NCBI GenBank assembly: GCA_015258095.1
Contig: JABZIV010000062.1
Coordinates: 1-5,403 of the forward strand
DNA length: 5,403 nt
Origin: Lachnospiraceae bacterium
GTDB taxonomy: Bacteria > Bacillota > Clostridia > Lachnospirales > Lachnospiraceae
Direction: 5' to 3'
This document shows, in pieces, positions 1 through 5,190 of the stretch. The number at the start of each line of letters is the position of its first letter. Positions within the stretch are counted from its first letter, which is position 1. Below the pieces are notes generated by a model. The model had not been told where the DNA came from and made no database searches. It saw only the letters and a list, made by a program, of their open reading frames with translations. Position numbers and translations under genes: made by a program.

Positions 1-6
1 GTCCCT

Positions 7-285
7 TTAATTCGCTTTTTCAATCTGCACGATTGCCGCTTTCTGCATGGGAATACGGCAATTCTTATTTCCGCCAAATTCTACAATCACGGTGTCTTCC
101 GTAAGATCAATCACCACACCGTAAAATCCCGAAGTCGTGAGCACCGTGTCTCCCACAGCAAGAGAATTCAGCAACTCCTGCTGCTTCTTCTTCTCCTTCT
201 GCTGCGGACGAACGCCCATGAAGTAAAAAATGCCGATGATTAAAACCACATAGATGACTGTTCCGAATACGCCAATGTTTTGCAT
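7..285 (-). CDS. yajC: YajC, Sec translocon accessory membrane protein
   Basis: Small single-span inner-membrane protein that associates with SecD/SecF and the SecYEG channel; its own contribution to secretion is modest in model species. The 92-residue product has a short N-terminus, one hydrophobic segment at about residues 6-24, then the family hallmark RPQQK (residues 26-30) and a basic KEKKKQQELL stretch. A small cytoplasmic beta-rich domain follows, with GDTVLTTSGFYGVV (45-58). Length and architecture match the family. I chose the ATG at 285 because an AGAAGGAG Shine-Dalgarno lies 5 nt upstream; an in-frame GTG at 318 would add 11 residues and has no comparable site. It is the third gene after secDF and tgt, 123 nt beyond the tgt stop. 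No terminator separates it from tgt, so cotranscription is likely. A weak promoter-like pair (TTCATA, 17 nt, TAAGAT) sits at the tgt stop but is not convincing. Only 6 nt follow the stop, so its terminator is not visible. Confidence 0.95.
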   Translation of the reverse strand: MQNIGVFGTVIYVVLIIGIFYFMGVRPQQKEKKKQQELLNSLAVGDTVLTTSGFYGVVIDLTEDTVIVEFGGNKNCRIPMQKAAIVQIEKAN

Positions 286-290
286 AATGT

Positions 291-298
291 CTCCTTCT
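291..298 (-). promoter_or_regulatory. Ribosome binding site of yajC (decides the start)
   Basis: AGAAGGAG on the minus strand, 5 nt before the ATG at 283-285. It supports the shorter 92-residue YajC over the GTG-initiated 103-residue reading, because the GTG at 318 lies upstream of this site. Confidence 0.8.
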
Positions 299-335
299 GT
301 TTTCTGTTCCGTGTTCACAACTTAATGCGTCTTTT

Positions 336-393
336 CTTTTCTATTTTGCATCTTATCTTTTCTATTTTTTCTTCCTGCTTTGATGCATCTTAT
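336..393. repeat. Imperfect direct repeat in the tgt-yajC spacer
   Basis: On the plus strand, CTTTTCTATTTT followed directly by GCATCTTAT (336-356) is repeated at 357-393. In the second copy the two halves, CTTTTCTATTTT (357-368) and TGCATCTTAT (384-393), are separated by 15 extra bases. The transcribed strand is purine-rich and has no hairpin with a U-run, so this is not a terminator. It may be a chance product of low complexity, a transcript-stability element or a protein site; nothing in the sequence decides between these. Confidence 0.5.
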
Positions 394-408
394 TCCGTAC
401 TGCTTCTT

Positions 409-1581
409 TTATGAATTCTGTGTTTTTAATTTCCTAAGAGCTTCGTCCCGCCAGTTCTCCCAATTGGACGCCCGTATCGCTTCCCGCATCTGTCGCATCA
501 GACGATTGTAATAGGAAAGATTGTGCAGAACGCAGAGTCGCATCCCGAGCATTTCCTTCGCCTTCAGGAGATGACGGATATACGCACGGGAATATCCTCC
601 GCTGTAGCTCCCGTCCGGAAGACGAATCCCCTTACAAGCCGGACAGTCACAGCCCTCCTCAATCGGACGCTCATCCTTCTCATACGCGAGATTCCAGAGA
701 TTCAACTTTCCAAAAGCATGGTATACATGGCCATGCCGTCCGTTTCTGCTCGGAAAGACGCAATCGAAGAAATCAATTCCCCTGTCTACCGCCTGAATCA
801 TATTCTCCGGTGTTCCTACTCCCATAAGGTAGGTCGGCTTTTCTTTCGGGAGATGTGGCACAACCTCGTCCAAAATCCGATACATATCTTCGTGACTCTC
901 TCCGACAGCCAGTCCGCCGACGGCATAGCCCGGAAGGTCCAGTTCCGAAATCCGCTTCGCGTGCTCTATCCGCACGTCAGCAAGGATTCCTCCCTGATTA
1001 ATTCCGAAAAGCAGCTGCTGCCGATTAAGCGTTCCCTCTTCCTGATTCAAGCGCTCCATCTTCTCCTTGCAACGGATAAGCCAGCGCGTTGTTCTCTCCA
1101 CGGACGGCACGATATAGTCCCGCTCCGCAAGCGCGGGAGGGCACTCATCAAACGCCATTGCAATGGTGGAAGCCAGGTTCGACTGAATCTCCATCGACTC
1201 TTCCGGTCCCATGAAGATCTTTCTGCCGTCGATATGGGAGCGAAACTCTACGCCCTCTTCCCGAATCTTCCTGCCGGTCTTTGCCAGACTGTAGACCTGG
1301 AATCCGCCGGAATCCGTAAGAATCGGTTTATCCCAATTCATGAAACGGTGCAGACCGCCAAGTTCTTTGATGGTCTTGTCCCCGGTACGAACATGAAGAT
1401 GATAGGTATTGGAGAGTTCCACCTCTGTTCCGATGCTTCGTAAATCATCGGTGGACACGGCGCCTTTGATTGCCGCTACGGTTCCTACATTCATGAAAAC
1501 CGGCGTTTCAATCACGCCGTGCACGGTTTCCATGTGTGCAGACTTCGCTCTTCCGCACTGTCCTACAATCTCATATTTCAT
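409..1581 (-). CDS. tgt: Queuine/guanine tRNA-ribosyltransferase (bacterial TGT)
   Basis: Exchanges the wobble guanine (G34) of GUN-anticodon tRNAs for preQ1, the first tRNA-bound step of queuosine synthesis; cytoplasmic. The 390-residue TIM barrel shows ILTDSGGFQV with Asp90 (general acid/base by family), FDEC with Asp145 and Cys147, GINQGG with Gln196, and GGLAVGE (222-228), the preQ1-pocket elements. DFFDCVFPSRNGR contains the nucleophile Asp273. The structural zinc set is Cys311, Cys313, Cys316 and His353. Oddities: about 11 extra residues between Cys316 and the YSRAY motif (330-334), where the usual form has Cys, two residues, then YSRAY; and Thr66 where most relatives have Pro in the LRPG motif. 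All catalytic residues are present, so it should be active. Its ATG overlaps the secDF stop (ATGA), and a GAGGAAGAA ribosome binding stretch lies within the secDF end, consistent with translational coupling. queA is not in the window. Confidence 0.97.
   Translation of the reverse strand: MKYEIVGQCGRAKSAHMETVHGVIETPVFMNVGTVAAIKGAVSTDDLRSIGTEVELSNTYHLHVRTGDKTIKELGGLHRFMNWDKPILTDSGGFQVYSLAKTGRKIREEGVEFRSHIDGRKIFMGPEESMEIQSNLASTIAMAFDECPPALAERDYIVPSVERTTRWLIRCKEKMERLNQEEGTLNRQQLLFGINQGGILADVRIEHAKRISELDLPGYAVGGLAVGESHEDMYRILDEVVPHLPKEKPTYLMGVGTPENMIQAVDRGIDFFDCVFPSRNGRHGHVYHAFGKLNLWNLAYEKDERPIEEGCDCPACKGIRLPDGSYSGGYSRAYIRHLLKAKEMLGMRLCVLHNLSYYNRLMRQMREAIRASNWENWRDEALRKLKTQNS
595..633 (-). other. 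Insertion in the zinc-binding loop of Tgt
   Basis: Encodes residues 317-329 (KGIRLPDGSYSGG) between zinc ligand Cys316 and Tyr330. In E. coli TGT the third zinc cysteine is followed by two residues and then YSRAY, and Cys307 to His333 spans 26 residues. Here the corresponding Cys316 to His353 spans 37, so 11 residues are extra. The reading frame and all four zinc ligands are intact. Confidence 0.75.
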
Positions 1582-3704
1582 TTCTTCCTCTTCTTTGAAA
1601 ATTGAACAAAATCATACCAAAGCGGTCCGGCGATACATACGGAAGACCATGCTCCGGAAATGATTCCTACCATAAGCGGCATAGAGAAGTCCCGAATGGA
1701 ACTTACCCCGAAAAGATAGAGGCAGAATACGGTAATGAAAGTGGTCAGAGAAGTATTGATGGAACGGGTAAGGGTGTTGGAAATCGCCTCATTTACCGCA
1801 TAATCCAAGCCTTTCTTCTTCACATCGCCATTCCGGATATTTTCCCGGATACGGTCAAAGACGACAATCGTCGCATTGATGGAGTAGCCGACAATCGTAA
1901 GAATGCAGGCAATAAAGTTCGATCCGACCGCCCAGCGAAGCGCCGCATAGAAGGTTACGGTCACCAGCACGTCGTGTGCCAGCGCAAGAACGGATGCTGA
2001 AGCGAACTTGATATCCCGGAAACGCACCCAGATGTAGATCAGCATACAGAAAATCGCAATGGCAAGTGCCCAAACCGCATCCACCTTCATCTCCCGGGAA
2101 ACGGCACCGGAAATGTTTTCCGTTACTATCTTGTCTTCTTTAATAGAGAATTTATCCTGAATGCTGTTATAGAGCTTTGTCCTCTCTTCCGTCGTCATCG
2201 TCCTTGTCTTTACAATGACTTCATTGGTTCCGGCAACCTTTGCCGCCTGTGCGGAGGCATTTCCCCCGGTTGCTTCTCTAAAGAGCGGAATCACCTTCTC
2301 ATCAATCTCCGCCATACTCATATCCTTATCAAAGGTAATCGTAGTGGAAGAACCGCCGCGGAAATCCAAATCATAGTTAAAGACATAGCCCGTATTCTTC
2401 TTGTTCATAAAAAGCATCACAAAACCGAATACGATAACCAGTGCGGAAAGACTGTAAGCCACTTTTCGGAAACGGATGAAGTTGATGATCTTTGTTTCTT
2501 TCTTCACGCCGTACAATTTCGGATTCTCCGCACCGAATTCATAGAAGGCGTTGAGCAGCGCTCTCGTCACAAACAGTGCCGTAATCAGGGATACCACAAT
2601 ACCGATGGCAAGGGTCGTTGCAAAGCTTCGAACCGTTCCCGTTCCGCGGAGGTAAAGCACCGCAGCCGCAATCAGGGTCGTAATATTTCCGTCGAGAATA
2701 GCGGAAAGCGCCTTCTCAAAACCTGCCTTGATGGCCTTATCCGTAGCCTTCCCGTTTCCGAGTTCTTCTTTGATTCTGGTAAAGATAATGACATTCGCAT
2801 CCACTGCCATACCGATGGAGAGGATGACGCCGGCAATACCCGGAAGGGTAAGCGTGACCTCGAAGGCCTGCAAAAGCACGATTTCCAAGCCGACATACAG
2901 CACCAGCGCAATAGAAGAAGCCAGTCCCGGAAGCCGGTAAACAAAAAGCATGAAAAGAATAACCAAAGCGATACCGATAGCTGCCGCCTTCAAAGAGGTG
3001 GAAATGGCTTCTACACCGAGTGTTGCTCCGATTACATTGGAACGAAGCTCCGTGAGCTTAACGGGAAGCGCACCGATACGAATCGTCGATGCAATGTTGT
3101 TTGCCTCCTCATAGGACTCTATCGGGCTGATGCTCGCCTGTCCGCCATTGATGGCTTCTTTGACGTTCGGGGAAGAAATCACATCATTGTTATAGATAAT
3201 AAAAATGCGTTTTCCGACATTGTTCTTCGTCGCTTCCGCAAATTTCTTCGCTCCCGCCTCGGTAAAGTTCAGCTCAATGACATACTCTTTCTTATTGTTT
3301 TCATTTGTCATTCCCGCCGTAGCCGTCTTTACATCATCACCGGTCAGAAGGACATTCCCGTTTTCATCGGCGAATTCGAGGGTTCCCGGCTCTCCCAGTT
3401 CCTCTAAAATGGCATTGGCATCCGTAGCACCCGGGATATCAATGTTGATTCGGTTCTTTCCTTCCTGATAAACCTGTGCTTCATCCGAATACCCCTGCGC
3501 CTTCAGTTGCAGTTTGTAGACAGTGTCACTCATCTGCTCCTTCGTCGGGTTCTCGTCCACAGTTTGATACGTGATAGAAACACCGCCGTTTAAATCCAGA
3601 CCGAGTTTGATATTCTTCGCGTTGAGGTATCCCAAGACGCAGAATGCTCCGGTCAGAACAAGGACAACGATGAGCTTCAGTATGGCCTTTGATTTCTTGT
3701 TCAT
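1578..3704 (-). CDS. secDF: SecDF fusion, proton-driven Sec translocation partner
   Basis: SecD and SecF fused in one chain, as in Bacillus; pulls exported proteins through the Sec channel using the ion gradient. The 708-residue protein has twelve predicted spans. SecD half: TM1 (about 8-27), LGLDLNGG (34-41), a large extracytoplasmic P1 domain (about 42-228), then TM2-6 (about 236-386) with GMAVDANVIIF, whose Asp302 is the SecD proton-relay aspartate. SecF half: TM7 (about 412-434), DFRGG (447-451), the P4 domain (to about 540), AHDV (576-579), then GYSIN-ATIVVFDRIREN and NTLTRSINTS with Arg647. Odd: residue 611 is Ala (GCG) where the usual SecF motif reads GYSINDT. I start at the ATG at 3704, which has AAAGGAAG 6 nt upstream; the in-frame TTG at 3722 would overlap that site. 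First gene of secDF-tgt-yajC; overlaps tgt by 4 nt. Confidence 0.96.
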   Translation of the reverse strand: MNKKSKAILKLIVVLVLTGAFCVLGYLNAKNIKLGLDLNGGVSITYQTVDENPTKEQMSDTVYKLQLKAQGYSDEAQVYQEGKNRINIDIPGATDANAILEELGEPGTLEFADENGNVLLTGDDVKTATAGMTNENNKKEYVIELNFTEAGAKKFAEATKNNVGKRIFIIYNNDVISSPNVKEAINGGQASISPIESYEEANNIASTIRIGALPVKLTELRSNVIGATLGVEAISTSLKAAAIGIALVILFMLFVYRLPGLASSIALVLYVGLEIVLLQAFEVTLTLPGIAGVILSIGMAVDANVIIFTRIKEELGNGKATDKAIKAGFEKALSAILDGNITTLIAAAVLYLRGTGTVRSFATTLAIGIVVSLITALFVTRALLNAFYEFGAENPKLYGVKKETKIINFIRFRKVAYSLSALVIVFGFVMLFMNKKNTGYVFNYDLDFRGGSSTTITFDKDMSMAEIDEKVIPLFREATGGNASAQAAKVAGTNEVIVKTRTMTTEERTKLYNSIQDKFSIKEDKIVTENISGAVSREMKVDAVWALAIAIFCMLIYIWVRFRDIKFASASVLALAHDVLVTVTFYAALRWAVGSNFIACILTIVGYSINATIVVFDRIRENIRNGDVKKKGLDYAVNEAISNTLTRSINTSLTTFITVFCLYLFGVSSIRDFSMPLMVGIISGAWSSVCIAGPLWYDFVQFSKKRKK

Positions 3705-3710
3705 TTTGTA

Positions 3711-3718
3711 CTTCCTTT
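3711..3718 (-). promoter_or_regulatory. Ribosome binding site of secDF (decides the start)
   Basis: AAAGGAAG on the minus strand, 6 nt before the ATG at 3702-3704. It favours MNKKSK as the N-terminus. The longer reading from the TTG at 3722 would begin just 4 nt upstream of this site, too close to use it. Confidence 0.8.
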
Positions 3719-3760
3719 GCAAAAGATTTCGCCTTTTTTTCCGAAGGCATATACCGACTT

Positions 3761-3790
3761 ATATTAGCACAGAGAAAAGAGGAAGTGCAA
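3761..3790 (-). promoter_or_regulatory. Probable sigma-A promoter of secDF-tgt-yajC
   Basis: Minus strand: TTGCAC (3785-3790), 18-nt spacer, TAATAT (3761-3766), preceded by TGC to form an extended -10 (TGNTAATAT). The -35 is a weak match and the -10 fair, but the extended -10 helps. The position fits: downstream of the marR terminator and about 50 nt before the secDF ATG. The leader contains a small GCCTT/AAGGC stem-loop (3731-3748) of unknown meaning. Inferred from consensus only. Confidence 0.5.
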
Positions 3791-3813
3791 GGAAATTACA
3801 CCCGTTAGAGAAG

Positions 3814-3856
3814 ATAAAATAAACCGCGAACCCCTTCCATTTTAGGGATTCGCGGT
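3814..3856 (-). terminator. Intrinsic terminator after marR
   Basis: Minus strand: ACCGCGAATCCCT pairs with AGGGGTTCGCGGT (3823-3856), a 13-bp stem with one G-U wobble and an 8-nt loop, followed by TTTATTTTATC. GC-rich stem plus T-rich tail is a classic rho-independent terminator in the direction of marR. It separates marR from secDF. The plus-strand side has no T run, so it does not look bidirectional. Confidence 0.85.
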
Positions 3857-3860
3857 CAGA

Positions 3861-3945
3861 CTCTTCCGCTTCGGTTCTTCCTCTTCGGTTCTTCCTCTTC
3901 CGTTCTCTTCTTTTTCGATTCTCTTCCTTTTCGCTTCTCTTCCTG
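3861..3945. repeat. Degenerate 14-16-nt pyrimidine/purine tandem repeat
   Basis: Plus strand: two identical 14-nt units CGGTTCTTCCTCTT (3872-3885, 3886-3899), then three variants of 16, 16 and 14 nt (3900-3915, 3916-3931, 3932-3945), with a partial unit before (3861-3871). Units are C/T only except for the CGG, CG or CGA at their starts. The transcribed minus strand is therefore almost pure GA, lying in the marR 3' UTR between its stop and its terminator. The rest of this gap (3946-3999) shows no gene or clear motif. Confidence 0.75.
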
Positions 3946-3999
3946 TCTGTCTTTTCCGCAACAAGGATTTCCTCTCCGCTTTACCCGACGCCTTCGACT

Positions 4000-4500
4000 T
4001 TATTCTGTTTCCTCGTCCGCGCCGATGCTGATGTGTCTCTCCGCGCCTTCTTTCGTAAACTTCATCACATCGAGTTCCGGCATCAGTTCTGTCGTGATAA
4101 TGCGAAGCATCTCTTCCAGTTTAGCCAAGTCTTCCTTCGAAAAGCGCTGACGGCAACGTTCCTCCACCTTCTCCACATAACGGTAAGACACCTCATAATA
4201 GTCCCAAAACTTCTTCGTCGGGCGAAGATGAAACTCCCGATGATCATTTTCATCCTGAATCTTCTCGATATAGCCTTTCTCCATCAGGGCATTCACTTTA
4301 TATGCCGCGTTCGGCGCGGAAATCCCCATCATAATGGCAAATTCCTGTACCGTCGGCTCTCCCAGTGCCTTAATACACTCCACGCTGTAGCTCTCCACCG
4401 TGGTCAGGCTCGCTTCTCTTTTTTCGAACTTGGCAAAGACCTGCATATAAAAATAAATCCTAAACTTATTATACAAGTCCAAAATGACATCTTTAAACAT
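4000..4500 (-). CDS. MarR-family winged-helix regulator, probable control of fatty-acid synthesis genes
   Basis: A dimeric DNA-binding repressor by family. The 166-residue protein has an N-terminal dimerisation helix (about 2-28), then the winged helix-turn-helix: PTVQEFAIMMGI (49-60), recognition helix SAPNAAYKVNALMEKGYIEK (61-80) and wing DENDHREFHL (83-92) with the family Asp86 and Arg88. A long C-terminal helix pair follows (about 96-145), then an acidic tail ending DEETE. At 166 residues it is slightly longer than typical MarR proteins (about 140-150). The ATG at 4500 has AAGAGAG upstream. It lies just downstream of fabF-fabZ on the same strand. MarR proteins of this type (FabT in streptococci, related proteins in Lachnospiraceae fab clusters) control fab genes, so a FabT-like role is likely. 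The FabT name is not used because sequence identity to characterised FabT cannot be established here. It has its own promoter and terminator. Confidence 0.9.
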   Translation of the reverse strand: MFKDVILDLYNKFRIYFYMQVFAKFEKREASLTTVESYSVECIKALGEPTVQEFAIMMGISAPNAAYKVNALMEKGYIEKIQDENDHREFHLRPTKKFWDYYEVSYRYVEKVEERCRQRFSKEDLAKLEEMLRIITTELMPELDVMKFTKEGAERHISIGADEETE

Positions 4501-4532
4501 GGCGTTCTCTCTTTTCGAAAATCTGCTATCGC

Positions 4533-4563
4533 ATTATACTTTTCTTAAAAATAGAAAAGTCAA
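4533..4563 (-). promoter_or_regulatory. Probable marR promoter
   Basis: Minus strand: TTGACT (4558-4563), 19-nt spacer, perfect TATAAT (4533-4538). The -10 lies 32 nt before the marR ATG, giving a leader of about 25 nt. The spacer is 2 nt longer than ideal; reading the -35 as GACTTT would give 17 nt but a poorer match. It sits after the fab terminator, so marR can be transcribed independently. Confidence 0.65.
4538..4560. promoter_or_regulatory. Candidate operator dyad within the marR promoter
   Basis: Arms ACTTTTCT (4538-4545) and AGAAAAGT (4553-4560) form a perfect 8-bp inverted repeat around a 7-nt AT-only centre. The dyad fills the spacer between -10 and -35 and touches both, the usual position for an autorepression site of a MarR protein. 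AT-rich, so chance symmetry is possible. Confidence 0.5.
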
Positions 4564-4594
4564 AAAATGAATCTGTTAAATTTTAACAGATTCA
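4562..4594 (-). terminator. Perfect palindrome with T-run: probable fab operon terminator (possibly also operator)
   Basis: TGAATCTGTTAAA (4568-4580), a single central base, and its exact reverse complement (4582-4594). On the minus strand the hairpin is followed directly by TTTTTT (4567-4562), fitting a rho-independent terminator about 95 nt after the fabZ stop. The stem is AT-rich (3 GC pairs), weaker than the marR terminator. The exact symmetry and its position next to the marR -35 also suit a protein-binding site. Confidence 0.55.
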
Positions 4595-4688
4595 AAAGGG
4601 AATGCCAATACTAAAGCAATTTTTTTATATAAATTTGTGTGAAAAATTTTTTATAGAAAGCTTCATCCCTTTTTCCATGCGCTTTCTC
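4595..4688. other. AT-rich fabZ-marR intergenic segment
   Basis: No gene is seen. It contains a 7-bp inverted repeat GCTTTCT/AGAAAGC (4681-4687 and 4655-4661) separated by 19 nt and an AAAAATTTTT run (4642-4651), which could slow or help stop fab transcription. A short reading frame on the plus strand crosses it but resembles no protein and has no ribosome binding site. Confidence 0.4.
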
Positions 4689-5120
4689 TTAATCCCGGAT
4701 GGCGAAAGTAAGCTCCGCCTTCACCGCCGTCTTCCCCTCTATCGTCGCTTCCGCTTCCCCGATGCCGATCGGTCCCTTCCGGTTCGTCAGGCGGCAGGTC
4801 AAGGTGAGTACGTCTCCCGGCCGCACCTGGGTCTTAAAGCGGCAGTTCTTGATTCCCCCGAAAAGGGCAATTTTCCCTTTATTTTCCGGCAAAGAAAGAA
4901 GGGCAACCGCACCGGTCTGCGCAAGTGCCTCCACAATCAATACGCCCGGCATAACCTTGTATCCCGGAAAATGCCCCTGAAAGAAAGGCTCATTTGCCGA
5001 AACACACTTCCTTGCTACGGCATATTCTCCCGGTACGAGTTCTTCCACCGTGTCCAGAAGAAGAAACGGTGCTCTGTGCGGAAGAATCGCTTCAATCTCT
5101 TCTATATTTAGTTTTCCCAT
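4689..5120 (-). CDS. fabZ: (3R)-hydroxyacyl-ACP dehydratase FabZ
   Basis: Dehydrates beta-hydroxyacyl-ACP to trans-2-enoyl-ACP in the type II fatty-acid elongation cycle; cytoplasmic hot-dog-fold enzyme. The 143-residue protein has the full family length and the motifs LPHRAPFLLLD (13-23), EPFFQGHFPG (44-53) with catalytic His50, and MPGVLIVEALAQTGA (57-71) with catalytic Glu64. The usual His/Lys-Pro after FPG is Tyr-Lys here, a minor variation. The ATG at 5120 is preceded by AAAGGAAT at 5 nt. It follows fabF by 70 nt, so the two are probably cotranscribed. Many Clostridia place accB between fabF and fabZ and accC/accD/accA after fabZ; neither occurs here, and the operon seems to end after fabZ. 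Regulation by the adjacent MarR protein is inferred from position. Confidence 0.96.
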   Translation of the reverse strand: MGKLNIEEIEAILPHRAPFLLLDTVEELVPGEYAVARKCVSANEPFFQGHFPGYKVMPGVLIVEALAQTGAVALLSLPENKGKIALFGGIKNCRFKTQVRPGDVLTLTCRLTNRKGPIGIGEAEATIEGKTAVKAELTFAIRD

Positions 5121-5190
5121 ACTCTATTCCTTTCCCTGCTGCAAGCTGTCCCGCGGCTCTTTCGGATAAACTATTCCGGATAAGACCAAA

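Noticed and set aside
286..408. A short cysteine-rich (SCIFF-type) peptide gene, sought here because such genes can lie near tgt/yajC/secD in Clostridia
   Set aside because: No frame of suitable length with repeated cysteines occurs in this spacer or in the marR-secDF gap.
523..1443. A 306-codon open frame on the plus strand inside tgt
   Set aside because: It is antisense to an unmistakable Tgt, has no recognisable motif or ribosome binding site, and is explained by the codon bias of tgt.
3731..3748. A riboswitch or attenuator in the secDF leader
   Set aside because: Only a 5-bp stem-loop is present in a leader of about 50 nt, too small for a known riboswitch, and no T run follows it.
4033..4548. 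A 171-codon plus-strand frame opposite marR
   Set aside because: Antisense to a complete MarR protein and its promoter; the translation is rich in His, Arg and Leu with no family resemblance.
4602..5111. A 169-codon plus-strand frame opposite fabZ
   Set aside because: Fully overlaps fabZ antisense, which carries all catalytic motifs; no start signal or similarity is seen.
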